Of a stretch of DNA of 64,000 nt, positions 1 to 8,223 are shown in pieces (within the stretch, counting starts at the first letter, position 1; each line of letters opens with the position of its first letter). The stretch is from an uncultured Clostridia bacterium. Its GTDB lineage: Bacteria; Bacillota; Clostridia; TANB77; CAG-508. The stretch covers positions 17,983-81,982 of the forward strand of contig CAKPDR010000007.1 of NCBI GenBank assembly GCA_934149075.1. The letters are read 5' to 3'. The notes below the pieces were generated by a model. It was not told the origin of the DNA. It was given only the letters and a program-made list of their open reading frames with translations, and made no database searches. A program made the translations under genes and the position numbers.

Positions 1-1411
1 ATTAATGATGAAATATTTAGAAGGAGAAGAACCTTCTGAAGAAGAAATCAAAAAAGCATTAAGAAAAGGAACAATTGCTAACGAAATCGTTCCTGTAACA
101 TGTGGATCTTCATATAAAAATAAAGGTGTACAAGAATTATTAAATGCAATAATTGATTATATGCCATCACCATTAGATATACCACATATCAAAGGTGAAA
201 CATTAGATGGTGAACCAACAGAAGCTAAAACTTCTGATTCAGAACCATTTGCTGCTTTAGCATTTAAAATTGCAACAGATCCATTCGTAGGAAAATTATG
301 TTTCTTCAGAGTATACTCAGGTGTACTAGAAACAGGATCAACAGTTTTAAATTCAAGCAAAGATAAAAAAGAAAGAGTAGGAAGAATTCTACAAATGCAC
401 TCAAATCACAGAGAAGATATTGAAAAAGTATATGCTGGTGATATTGCAGCTGCAGTAGGATTAAAAGATGTTACAACAGGAAATACTTTATGTGATCCAG
501 AACATCCAATAATTCTAGAATCAATGGAATTCCCTGAACCAGTTATTGATATAGCTATCGAGCCAAAAGACAAAGCTGCTCAAGAAAAAATGGGAATTGC
601 TTTAGCAAAATTAGCAGAAGAAGATCCAACATTTAAAGCTTATACAAATCAAGAAACAGGTCAAACAATTATTGCTGGTATGGGTGAGTTACACTTAGAC
701 ATAATTGTTGATAGATTAAAAAGAGAATTCAAGGTAGAATGTAATGTAGGTAAACCACAAGTTGCTTACAAAGAAACAATTAGAAATAAAGTAAAAGTTC
801 AAGGTAAATTTATTCGTCAATCTGGTGGTAAAGGACAATACGGTGATGTATGGTTTGAAATGGAACCACTAGAACCAGGAAAAGGAATTGAGTTCGAAAG
901 CAAAATCGTTGGAGGAGCAGTTCCAAAAGAATATATTAAACCAATTGAACAAGGAATGAGAGAAGCTGCTGAAAGCGGTATCTTAGCTGGATACCCAGTA
1001 ATTGATTTCAAAGTATCATTAGTTGATGGTTCTTATCACGAAGTTGACTCATCAGAAATGGCATTCAAGATTGCTGCTTCTATGGCGTTTAAGGAAGGAT
1101 GTAGACAAGCTAAATCAGTTATCTTAGAACCAATTATGAAAGTTGAAATAACAGTTCCAGAAGAATATATGGGAGATGTTATAGGAGATGTAAACTCAAG
1201 ACGTGGTAGAATGGAAGGAATGGAAGCAAACGATGGAATGCAAGAAATTAAAGCATTTATACCATTATCAGAAATGTTTGGATATGCAACAGACTTACGT
1301 TCAAAAACACAAGGTAGAGGAACATATTCTATGGAACCATCTCATTATGAAGAAGTTCCAAAATCAGTTCTAGAATCAATAGTTGCTTCAAGAGCTAAAA
1401 AAGAAGACTAA
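1..1411 (+). CDS. fusA: Elongation factor G, 3' part (5' end outside window)
   Basis: EF-G is the GTPase that drives ribosomal translocation. The gene enters from the left edge in frame, so the G1-G4 GTP-binding motifs are missing and about 470 of the usual ~690 residues remain. Visible are the end of the G domain (CGSSYKNKGVQELL), domain II (FAALAFKIATDPFVGKL), domain III (PVIDIAIEPK), domain IV (KGQYGDVWFEMEPL) and domain V (MGDVIGDVNSRRGRMEGM). The frame is open with no internal damage. tuf follows 129 nt downstream on the same strand, the usual fusA-tuf order of a str operon. Identity is secure. The start cannot be assigned here. Confidence 0.97.
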   Translation, partial: LMMKYLEGEEPSEEEIKKALRKGTIANEIVPVTCGSSYKNKGVQELLNAIIDYMPSPLDIPHIKGETLDGEPTEAKTSDSEPFAALAFKIATDPFVGKLCFFRVYSGVLETGSTVLNSSKDKKERVGRILQMHSNHREDIEKVYAGDIAAAVGLKDVTTGNTLCDPEHPIILESMEFPEPVIDIAIEPKDKAAQEKMGIALAKLAEEDPTFKAYTNQETGQTIIAGMGELHLDIIVDRLKREFKVECNVGKPQVAYKETIRNKVKVQGKFIRQSGGKGQYGDVWFEMEPLEPGKGIEFESKIVGGAVPKEYIKPIEQGMREAAESGILAGYPVIDFKVSLVDGSYHEVDSSEMAFKIAASMAFKEGCRQAKSVILEPIMKVEITVPEEYMGDVIGDVNSRRGRMEGMEANDGMQEIKAFIPLSEMFGYATDLRSKTQGRGTYSMEPSHYEEVPKSVLESIVASRAKKED

Positions 1412-1422
1412 TTTTATAAAAA

Positions 1423-1461
1423 CACTTGCATTTTTAACTAAAGTGTTATAAAATGCAAGTG
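1423..1461 (+). other. Hairpin in the fusA-tuf spacer
   Basis: A perfect 12-bp inverted repeat (1423-1434 with 1450-1461) with a 15-nt loop lies just after fusA. It is followed by CATAAAAAAG rather than a T-run, so it does not look like a normal intrinsic terminator. It may be a processing site or 3' stabilising hairpin between two highly expressed genes. The role is inferred. Confidence 0.45.
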
Positions 1462-1540
1462 CATAAAAAAGTTATTAATATTAAAAATAAAATAGAGTGA
1501 TATTAAAAGATGTCACCAAAAAAACAAGGAGGAATAAAAA

Positions 1541-2743
1541 ATGGCAAAAGCAAAATTTGAAAGAACAAAGCCACACGTTAACATCGGTACAATCGGACAC
1601 GTTGACCATGGAAAAACAACAACAACTGCTGCTATCACAAAATATTTATCATTATTAGGAAAAGCTAAATTTGAAGCTTATGATGAAATTGATGGTGCAC
1701 CAGAAGAAAAAGCAAGAGGAATCACAATCAATACAGCTCACGTAGAGTATGAAACAGATAACAGACACTATGCACACGTAGACTGCCCAGGACATGCTGA
1801 CTATGTTAAAAACATGATTACAGGTGCTGCTCAAATGGATGGTGCAATATTAGTTGTATCAGCAGCTGATGGACCAATGCCACAAACAAGAGAACACATC
1901 TTATTAGCTAGACAAGTAGGTGTAAAATACATCGTTGTTTACTTAAATAAATGTGATATGGTAGACGATCCAGAATTATTAGAATTAGTTGAAATGGAAG
2001 TTAGAGACCTATTATCAGAATATGGTTTCCCAGGAGACGAGATTCCAATTATAAAAGGTTCTTCATTAAAAGTATTAGAGAGTACATCAACAGATCCTAA
2101 CGATCCTGTTTATGCTCCAATCAAAGAATTAATGGATGCAGTTGACAGTTATATACCAACACCAGAAAGACCAATTGATCAACCATTCTTAATGCCAGTT
2201 GAAGACGTATTCACAATTACAGGACGTGGAACAGTTGCAACAGGTAGAGTAGAAAGAGGTATTGTTAAAGTTTCTGACGAAGTTGAAATCATCGGTCTAT
2301 CAACAGAAAGAAGAAAAACTGTTGTTACAGGTGTAGAAATGTTCAGAAAATTATTAGATCAAGCTGAAGCTGGAGATAATATCGGAACATTATTAAGAGG
2401 TATTGATAGAAAAGACATCGAAAGAGGTCAAGTACTATGTAAACCAGGAACAATTCATCCACATACAAAATTCACATCAGAAGTATACGTTTTAACTAAA
2501 GACGAAGGTGGAAGACATACTCCATTCTTCAACGGATATAGACCACAATTCTATTTCAGAACAACAGACGTAACAGGTGTTATCGAATTACCTGCTGGAA
2601 CAGAAATGGTTATGCCAGGTGATAATGTATCAATGACAATTGAATTAATTACACCTATCGCTATCGAAAAAGGATTAAGATTCGCTATTCGTGAAGGTGG
2701 TAGAACAGTTGGTTCAGGTGTTGTTGCTGATATCATCGAATAA
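1541..2743 (+). CDS. tuf: Elongation factor Tu
   Basis: EF-Tu delivers aminoacyl-tRNA to the ribosome as a GTPase. The 400-residue protein is full length. The P-loop is GHVDHGKT (residues 19-26), switch I contains RGITINTAHVEYE, switch II is DCPGHADY and the guanine-specificity motif is NKCD. Domains II and III follow, with conserved GRGTVATGRVERG and the C-terminal REGGRTVGSGVV. An AAGGAGG Shine-Dalgarno about 8 nt upstream fixes the ATG. It lies in the fusA transcription direction and ends at a clear terminator. Codon choice is richer in C-ending codons (ATC, AAC) than in most neighbours, as expected for a highly expressed gene. Confidence 0.99.
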   Translation: MAKAKFERTKPHVNIGTIGHVDHGKTTTTAAITKYLSLLGKAKFEAYDEIDGAPEEKARGITINTAHVEYETDNRHYAHVDCPGHADYVKNMITGAAQMDGAILVVSAADGPMPQTREHILLARQVGVKYIVVYLNKCDMVDDPELLELVEMEVRDLLSEYGFPGDEIPIIKGSSLKVLESTSTDPNDPVYAPIKELMDAVDSYIPTPERPIDQPFLMPVEDVFTITGRGTVATGRVERGIVKVSDEVEIIGLSTERRKTVVTGVEMFRKLLDQAEAGDNIGTLLRGIDRKDIERGQVLCKPGTIHPHTKFTSEVYVLTKDEGGRHTPFFNGYRPQFYFRTTDVTGVIELPAGTEMVMPGDNVSMTIELITPIAIEKGLRFAIREGGRTVGSGVVADIIE

Positions 2744-2763
2744 TAACTGAATTATTATATAGA

Positions 2764-2793
2764 AAGAAGTCAAGAAATTGGCTTCTTTTTTTT
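2764..2793 (+). terminator. Intrinsic terminator after tuf
   Basis: An AAGAAGTC/GGCTTCTT stem (one G-T pair) is followed by a run of eight T residues and lies 21 nt after the tuf stop. Confidence 0.85.
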
Positions 2794-2820
2794 GTAATTA
2801 AAAACATATTAACATAATAA

Positions 2821-2849
2821 TTGACAAAATATGCTATAAGTGTTATAAT
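2821..2849 (+). promoter_or_regulatory. Consensus sigma-A promoter for the KPEPV gene
   Basis: TTGACA (2821-2826) and TATAAT (2844-2849) are separated by exactly 17 bp, both perfect consensus. The coding sequence starts 38 bp downstream of the -10 box. This gene is therefore probably transcribed strongly and independently of tuf. Confidence 0.85.
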
Positions 2850-2887
2850 AGATATAGTTTTGTGAGAAAAACGAAAGGAGAAAAATT

Positions 2888-4651
2888 ATGGAAATAAAGG
2901 AAAAAATAGTAGATGAATTGAAGATACATATTGATACATTTGAGAAATACGATAATAAAATAACTAAAGATATTGAAAACAGGGAGAAAAGATATCAAGA
3001 AAGAAAAAAAGAATTTGATGAAAAATGGGATGGAGACATTTTTCCAGCAGATATTCCAATTAAAGACAAAGAAGAGCAACGATTAGAGCAAATGAAAAAT
3101 AGTGTAAAAATGCAAAGACAGAAATTAGATGATGAAATAAAAGATGCAGAACAAAAATTAAAATCATCAGTAAAAGAATGGATAAATGAAATTGATGAAA
3201 GAAGAGATGAATTAGTACAATATGCTAATGATAAGAATAAATATTTAAAAGAAAAAAGCTTATTAGAAAAAGAATTAAAATTACAAATTGAAGGTATTCA
3301 GATGTGGGAAAAAAATGGTATTAATTCTAATGATTCTATTTATCGTAGACGTAAAGAAGAGATAATTCCAAATTTAAAGAGTAAAATAAAAGATATTGAT
3401 TTAAAATTGGATGAAACAAATATAAGAAAAGAATATAAAGAATTAGGTGAACTAAAGAAAAAAATAAATGATGTCAAATTACATGATAGAAAACATATAT
3501 TACCTGAGTTAGCTGACATATTTGAAATTAATAAAATAAAGCCAGAACCAACAAAACCGGAACCAGTAAAGCCAGAACCAGTAAAACCAGAACCAGTAAA
3601 ACCGGAACCAGTAAAGCCGGAACCAGTAAAACCGGAACCTGTAAAGCCAGAACCAGTAAAACCGGAACCAGTAAAACCGGAACCAGTAAAGCCAGAACCA
3701 GTAAAGCCAGAACCAGTAAAACCAGAACCAGTAAAGCCAGAGCCAGTAAAACCAGAACCAGTAAAGCCAGAGCCAGTAAAACCAGTAGCAAAAAATGAAA
3801 ATATTGAGCCATTTGTAAAATTAATTATTGGTAGAAAAATAAAAGTAAAATATCTAGAAGATGGGGCAAAATTTACAGCAGTTAAATCAAAAGAGTATTT
3901 CAAATATATGAAAACACATAAAAATGGTGTAGATAAAATTAATTCGCAATTATGTGACAAGATTGGAATAGAAAAGGCTAATAATGAATTTTCAATAGAA
4001 AATGTAGACCCTATAATTGTATATAGTTTACTTAAAGGATTGGAGCAGGAGTTTTTTGTAAAAGAAGATGTAATTAATGCGGTTAAAGCAATAAGTAATA
4101 AAGACAAAGAATCTTTAGATAAGGCAATACCAATTGAAGTTAACAAGAAAAGTTTATCAATATATTCTCCATGGAACAGAAGATTTGGTAAAAAGATTAA
4201 TGAATTTGCAAATCAAAATAAAGATTTAATAGATAGTATAGGAGAATATGAACCTAATGTATTAAAAAGATTTTTTAAACCAATGATAAAAGCACTTAAA
4301 CTAAAAGAAGAACCATCATTACTGACTGAAGGAGAAGAAGAGCAAGATTATGAAGAACAAAAAAATGAAAAAAAGAAATTAAATGAAAGAAAAGATATAA
4401 AAATGAGTAAGGCGTTTAAGGAATTTTCTACAGTAATTGATGAACTAAAAACAACCGGTGAAGCTAAGGCATGGTGTGGATTTCTTGAAGAAGATATAGC
4501 AAATGGACAGATATCAAAAGAAGAAGCGGAGGTTTTAAAGGAATCCTTAGAAAAACAATTGGAAAAAATAAAGAAAAAAGAAAAAGGCGAGCCTGAACAA
4601 GAAACTAAAGGAATAGAACCAGAAAAACATGATGATGGAAGAGAAGATTAG
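2888..4651 (+). CDS. Unknown coiled-coil protein with KPEPV repeats
   Basis: I do not recognise this 587-residue family. It has no signal peptide or membrane segment, so it is probably cytoplasmic. Residues 1-210 are very rich in Lys and Glu with heptad-like spacing, typical of a long coiled coil. Residues 218-297 are 16 tandem pentapeptides (one KPEPT, then 15 KPEPV), a stiff, charged, Pro-rich linker. After about residue 300 comes a mixed alpha/beta-looking region (VKLIIGRKIKVKYLEDGAKF), then an acidic, highly charged C-terminus. The start follows a GAAAGGAG site. It is monocistronic, with its own consensus promoter and terminator. A cytoskeletal, scaffold or host-interaction role would be guesswork. 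Confidence 0.85.
   Translation: MEIKEKIVDELKIHIDTFEKYDNKITKDIENREKRYQERKKEFDEKWDGDIFPADIPIKDKEEQRLEQMKNSVKMQRQKLDDEIKDAEQKLKSSVKEWINEIDERRDELVQYANDKNKYLKEKSLLEKELKLQIEGIQMWEKNGINSNDSIYRRRKEEIIPNLKSKIKDIDLKLDETNIRKEYKELGELKKKINDVKLHDRKHILPELADIFEINKIKPEPTKPEPVKPEPVKPEPVKPEPVKPEPVKPEPVKPEPVKPEPVKPEPVKPEPVKPEPVKPEPVKPEPVKPEPVKPEPVKPVAKNENIEPFVKLIIGRKIKVKYLEDGAKFTAVKSKEYFKYMKTHKNGVDKINSQLCDKIGIEKANNEFSIENVDPIIVYSLLKGLEQEFFVKEDVINAVKAISNKDKESLDKAIPIEVNKKSLSIYSPWNRRFGKKINEFANQNKDLIDSIGEYEPNVLKRFFKPMIKALKLKEEPSLLTEGEEEQDYEEQKNEKKKLNERKDIKMSKAFKEFSTVIDELKTTGEAKAWCGFLEEDIANGQISKEEAEVLKESLEKQLEKIKKKEKGEPEQETKGIEPEKHDDGRED
3539..3778 (+). repeat. In-frame 15-bp tandem repeat encoding KPEPT and KPEPV
   Basis: Sixteen copies of a 15-bp unit (AARCCRGARCCNGTA type) are joined without spacers. 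Units differ mainly at third codon positions (CCA/CCG, GAA/GAG), so the array has diverged synonymously and the peptide repeat appears to be under selection. Copy number could vary by slippage without breaking the frame. Confidence 0.95.
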
Positions 4652-4683
4652 GCTGAATTATAAACTGAATAGAGAATAATAAG

Positions 4684-4732
4684 AAGAACATATATATGAC
4701 ATTATTCACGTTAATATATAATGTTCTTTTTT
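4684..4732 (+). terminator. Terminator after the KPEPV gene
   Basis: AGAACAT-ATATAT pairs with ATATATAATGTTCT and is followed by a T-run. The stem is AT-rich but long. Confidence 0.65.
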
Positions 4733-4751
4733 AATGGCTGTGAATTGTAAC
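4732..4751 (+). repeat. Solo terminus of the 461-bp palindromic element
   Basis: These 20 bp match the outer right end of the element at 46755-47215 with one mismatch (TAATGGCTGTGAATTGTAAC here against TAATAGCTGTGAATTGTAAC there). No second end or body is visible nearby, so this is probably a relic or solo end. A short match in AT-rich DNA could also be chance. Confidence 0.5.
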
Positions 4752-4789
4752 ATGGAATAATATGTAAAACACTTTTTATTCTAAAACTA

Positions 4790-4818
4790 TTGCAATTTTA
4801 ATAAAACAATAATAAAAT
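4790..4818 (+). promoter_or_regulatory. Probable promoter for plsX
   Basis: TTGCAA (4790-4795) and TAAAAT (4813-4818) are spaced 17 bp apart, upstream of plsX and downstream of a terminator. Both boxes deviate from consensus. Confidence 0.45.
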
Positions 4819-4894
4819 ATAAACATCATGAATAATTTCATTATAAGGAAATAAAATTTACATGATAACAGTAAAGAAGGGAATGAAACCAAAA

Positions 4895-5938
4895 ATGAAC
4901 ATATTACTAGATGCAATGGGTGGAGATAATGCACCAGATGCAAACATAAAAGGAGCTATAAAAGCAATAAATCAAATAAAAGCAGATGTAACATTAATAG
5001 GAAAAGAAGAAATAATAAGAAATAAGATAAAGGAATTTTCAGGAAAAGATGTTGAAGAAGTATCTCCTAGACTAAAAATAAAAAATGCTACAGAAACAAT
5101 AGAAATGGAGGAGCAACCGACTGTTGCAATAAAGCATAAAAAAGATTCGTCGATGGTAGTTGGGTTTAAAATGCTAAAAGAAGGAGAAGGAGATGTATTC
5201 ATATCTGCGGGAAATTCTGGTGCATTATTAGCTGGTGCAACATTGCTGGTAGGTAGAATAAAAGGGATAGATAGACCAGCGTTAGCTGGAATATTACCAG
5301 CATATAAGAGCCAATTGTTATTAATAGATTCAGGTTCAAATACAAATTGTAAACCAATTAATTTATTACAATTTGCACAAATGTCAACAATATATTTAAG
5401 AAATACATTTGGAATTGAACATCCAGCAATTGGATTGTTAAATATAGGAACAGAAGAAACTAAAGGAAACGAGTTAGTAAAAGAAAGTTATAAACTAATA
5501 AAAGAAAAATCAAAAGAATTGGATATAAATTTTATTGGCAATGTTGAAGGAAGAGATGCTTTTTCAGGAGAAATAGATGCAATAGTAACAGATGGATTTA
5601 CTGGAAATGTATTTTTAAAAACAACAGAAGGACTTGGAAGATTTGTGAAAAGAACATTGTCAGAAAGTTTAACACAAAATTTAATTTCTAAAATATGCAC
5701 AGTTCCATGCTTACCTGCAATAAATAGATTTAAAAAGACAATGGACTATAAATCATATGGAGGAGCATTGTTTTTAGGCGTAAAAAAACCTGTTGTAAAA
5801 GCACATGGAAGTAGTGATGAAAAATTGTTTGAATTTACAATAAAACAAGCGGAAAAATTCGTGGAAAATAAGGCTGTTGATAAAATGATAGAAGAGTTCG
5901 AAAAGCAAAATGTAAAGAATAAAGAGGATCAACAATAA
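4895..5938 (+). CDS. plsX: Phosphate acyltransferase PlsX
   Basis: PlsX converts acyl-ACP and phosphate to acyl-phosphate, the donor for PlsY in membrane phospholipid synthesis. The family N-terminus (NILLDAMGGDNAP) is intact, followed by ISAGNSGALLAGA, LNIGTEETKGN and IVTDGFTGNVFLKT. Three in-frame ATGs (4862, 4883, 4895) are possible. I chose 4895 because homologues begin just before the DAMGGD motif and a GAAGGGA site lies 12 nt upstream. The 4862 start would add 11 residues. acpP and rnc follow, the common Firmicutes plsX-acpP-rnc order, here without fabD or fabG. Confidence 0.95.
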   Translation: MNILLDAMGGDNAPDANIKGAIKAINQIKADVTLIGKEEIIRNKIKEFSGKDVEEVSPRLKIKNATETIEMEEQPTVAIKHKKDSSMVVGFKMLKEGEGDVFISAGNSGALLAGATLLVGRIKGIDRPALAGILPAYKSQLLLIDSGSNTNCKPINLLQFAQMSTIYLRNTFGIEHPAIGLLNIGTEETKGNELVKESYKLIKEKSKELDINFIGNVEGRDAFSGEIDAIVTDGFTGNVFLKTTEGLGRFVKRTLSESLTQNLISKICTVPCLPAINRFKKTMDYKSYGGALFLGVKKPVVKAHGSSDEKLFEFTIKQAEKFVENKAVDKMIEEFEKQNVKNKEDQQ

Positions 5939-5982
5939 AAAGTGAATGGGTAGTACAAAAACAAAAAATATTATAAATATAC

Positions 5983-6011
5983 TTGACAAAAATAGTAACA
6001 TATAATATAAA
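5983..6011 (+). promoter_or_regulatory. Promoter for acpP
   Basis: TTGACA (5983-5988), a 17-bp spacer and TATAAA (6006-6011) lie in the plsX-acpP gap, so acpP has its own strong promoter. Confidence 0.75.
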
Positions 6012-6076
6012 TGTTACAGATGATTTGAATAAAAATGACACATATCATTTAACACTTGAGAGGAGGTGAACTTGTT

Positions 6077-6316
6077 ATGAGTTCAGAGGAAGTTTTTGAA
6101 AAGGTAAAAGGAATAATTGTAGAACAACTAGGAGTTGCTGAAACAGCAGTTACATTAGAAGCATCATTTATAGATGATTTAGGTGCTGATTCTTTAGATA
6201 TAGTAGAATTAGTAATGGCACTAGAAGAAGAATTTGATATAGAAATTCCAGATGCAGATGCAGAAAAGGTTGTTACAGTAGGAGATGTAGTTGACTACAT
6301 TAAAGAGAATGTATAA
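6077..6316 (+). CDS. acpP: Acyl carrier protein
   Basis: ACP carries growing fatty acids on a 4'-phosphopantetheine arm. The 79-residue acidic protein has the attachment motif GADSLDIVEL with Ser39 as the modified residue, and the usual four-helix pattern ending in VGDVVDYIKENV. An upstream in-frame TTG at 6056 overlaps the Shine-Dalgarno AGGAGGTG (6061-6068). The ATG at 6077, 10 nt past that site, is therefore the start. It is transcribed with plsX and rnc on the same strand but bounded by its own promoter and terminator, consistent with high expression. Confidence 0.97.
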   Translation: MSSEEVFEKVKGIIVEQLGVAETAVTLEASFIDDLGADSLDIVELVMALEEEFDIEIPDADAEKVVTVGDVVDYIKENV

Positions 6317-6321
6317 AATAA

Positions 6322-6356
6322 AAGGAGAACGAAAAAAATTCGTTCTTTTATTTTTT
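6322..6356 (+). terminator. Intrinsic terminator after acpP
   Basis: An AGAACGAA/TTCGTTCT stem with a short A-rich loop is followed by TTTATTTTTT. Confidence 0.85.
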
Positions 6357-6398
6357 CAAAAAAGATGTTATGGAACAATGTTTTATTTTAAAAATAAC

Positions 6399-6426
6399 TT
6401 GAAAAAAATACAAAATAGTATATAAT
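6399..6426 (+). promoter_or_regulatory. Promoter for rnc
   Basis: TTGAAA (6399-6404), a 16-bp spacer and TATAAT (6421-6426) precede rnc. They separate rnc transcription from acpP. Confidence 0.7.
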
Positions 6427-6452
6427 AGTATTAGATAAAAGCGGAGGAAAAT

Positions 6453-7121
6453 ATGAAAAGTTTAGAAGAAAACATTGGTTATACATTTAAAGATAAAGAA
6501 CTATTAAGAAAAGCATTAACACATACATCATATGCATATGAACATAATGTGGAAAGCAATGAAAAATTAGAATTTTTAGGAGATAGTATATTAGAGTTTA
6601 TATCAAGTGATTATTTATATAGTAACTATCAAAATTTAAAAGAAGGAGAAATGACTAAAGTTAGAGCCACAGTAGTATGTGAAGCGAGCCTACACAAAGT
6701 AGCTCAAATGCATAATTTTAGTAATTTCTTACATCTTGGGAAATCAGAGAAAAATACAGGTAACGGAGTAAGACCTGCAATTTTAGCAGATAGTGTTGAA
6801 GCAGTAATTGCTGCAATATATTTAGACGGAGGTCTAGAAGAGGCTAAAAAATTTATAATTGAAAATTTAAAGGAATCGATAAAAATTGCAAGTCAACATG
6901 TAGGTCAAAAAGATTATAAAACTGTTTTGCAAGAAAAATTGCAAAAAAATGGAGAAGTAGAAATAAAATATACAATTATAAAAGAAACTGGACCAGATCA
7001 TGATAAAACATTTGAAGCACAAGTTGAGTGTAATCATAAAATATTGGCAATAGGCTCTGGAAAATCTAAAAAATTAGCTGAAATGGAAGCAGCAAGAAGG
7101 GCGCTAAACAATATAAAATAG
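6453..7121 (+). CDS. rnc: Ribonuclease III
   Basis: RNase III cleaves double-stranded RNA during rRNA and mRNA processing. The 222-residue protein has the catalytic signature EKLEFLGDS (residues 37-45, with metal-binding Glu and Asp), a second acidic site near ILADSVEAVIAAIYLDGG, and a C-terminal double-stranded RNA-binding domain (DYKTVLQEKLQKNG to AEMEAARRAL). GCGGAGGA lies 6 nt before the ATG. The radical SAM gene starts 16 nt after it, so the two are probably co-transcribed, as in other clostridia. Confidence 0.97.
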   Translation: MKSLEENIGYTFKDKELLRKALTHTSYAYEHNVESNEKLEFLGDSILEFISSDYLYSNYQNLKEGEMTKVRATVVCEASLHKVAQMHNFSNFLHLGKSEKNTGNGVRPAILADSVEAVIAAIYLDGGLEEAKKFIIENLKESIKIASQHVGQKDYKTVLQEKLQKNGEVEIKYTIIKETGPDHDKTFEAQVECNHKILAIGSGKSKKLAEMEAARRALNNIK

Positions 7122-7137
7122 AAGAGGTGAGTTTATT

Positions 7138-8199
7138 ATGAAAAAACATTATATCATACCGATATTTGTACCACATTTAGGGTGCCCAAATGATTGTATT
7201 TTTTGTAATCAAAAATCAATTAGTGGACAACAAAAAATGATAACAAAAGAAGATATAAAAAGGACAATAGACTTTTTCTTAAAAAATATAAAAGATAAGG
7301 ATGCCAAAAAGGAAGTAGCATTTTACGGTGGAAGCTTTACAGGAATAGAGATAGAAAAGCAAGAAGAGTTTTTACAAACTGCTTATGAATATATAAAGAA
7401 AGGAGAAATAAGTAGTATACGAATTTCAACTAGACCAGATTATATTGATAAAAAAATACTAAAAAGATTGAAGAAATATAAGGTGGAAACAATAGAACTT
7501 GGTGTACAATCAGCAAATGATTACATTTTAAGAAGAGCAAATAGAGGTCATACATTTGAAGATGTAAAAAGAGCATCTAAAATGATTAGATGGCATGGGT
7601 TTAAATTAGGTCATCAAATGATGGTTGGATTACCAGAGAGTACAAGGCTTGATGAAGTAAATACAGCAAAGGAACTAATAAAATTAAAACCTAAAATGGT
7701 TAGAATATATCCTGTATTAGTAATAAAAAATACAAGATTAGAAAAAGAATTCTTAGATGAAAAATATACACCACTAACAGTAGTACAAGCAGTAGAAATA
7801 TGTAAAGAACTTGTATCTATGTTTAATCAAAAGGGAATAGAAGTAATAAGAGTTGGATTACAAAATACTGATGAGATAACAGATCCTAATATAGAAGGAA
7901 GTGAAGTAGTTGCAGGTCCTTATCATCCGGCATTTAGACAATTAGTAGAATCTGGACTATGGTATGATACAATTGTTGCTAAAATAAAACAGTTAAATGT
8001 TAAAGTAAAAAAAGTTCAGGTTACAGTAAATCCACAAGATGTAAATAATGTGGTGGGACATAAAAGAGAAAACATTGAAAAACTAAAAGATATGTATACT
8101 TTAGATTTGATTGTTAAGCAAGATGAAAAGATAAAGCAAGGAAAATTAGAATTAGAAGTTCTAGAAAAATATCCAGAGTTTTTAGAAGATTATAAATAA
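7138..8199 (+). CDS. Elp3-like radical SAM protein
   Basis: This 353-residue radical SAM enzyme has the cluster motif C16-x3-C20-x2-C23 (CPNDCIFC) right after the N-terminus, then FYGGSFTG, IRISTRPDYI and VQSANDYILRRANRGH. It resembles the Elp3/COG1243 radical SAM core found next to rnc in many Firmicutes. It has no C-terminal acetyltransferase domain, so it is not a full Elp3 tRNA-modifying enzyme. Its substrate is unknown. AGAGGTGA precedes the ATG, 16 nt after rnc. Confidence is high for the fold and low for the function. Confidence 0.88.
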   Translation: MKKHYIIPIFVPHLGCPNDCIFCNQKSISGQQKMITKEDIKRTIDFFLKNIKDKDAKKEVAFYGGSFTGIEIEKQEEFLQTAYEYIKKGEISSIRISTRPDYIDKKILKRLKKYKVETIELGVQSANDYILRRANRGHTFEDVKRASKMIRWHGFKLGHQMMVGLPESTRLDEVNTAKELIKLKPKMVRIYPVLVIKNTRLEKEFLDEKYTPLTVVQAVEICKELVSMFNQKGIEVIRVGLQNTDEITDPNIEGSEVVAGPYHPAFRQLVESGLWYDTIVAKIKQLNVKVKKVQVTVNPQDVNNVVGHKRENIEKLKDMYTLDLIVKQDEKIKQGKLELEVLEKYPEFLEDYK

Positions 8200-8223
8200 A
8201 AACTTAAGAAAAGGGGAATGTAT

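Noticed and set aside
1423..1461. Intrinsic terminator between fusA and tuf
   Set aside because: The hairpin is good but no T-run follows, so it was listed as a hairpin only.
3539..3778. CRISPR or intergenic tandem repeat
   Set aside because: Units are 15 bp, joined without spacers and in frame inside a coding gene.
3340..4146. Long minus-strand open frame (268 aa, GFTGSGFTGS repeats) opposite the KPEPV gene
   Set aside because: It is the antisense of the KPEPV repeat in another frame, has no ribosome-binding site and would overlap a strongly supported gene.
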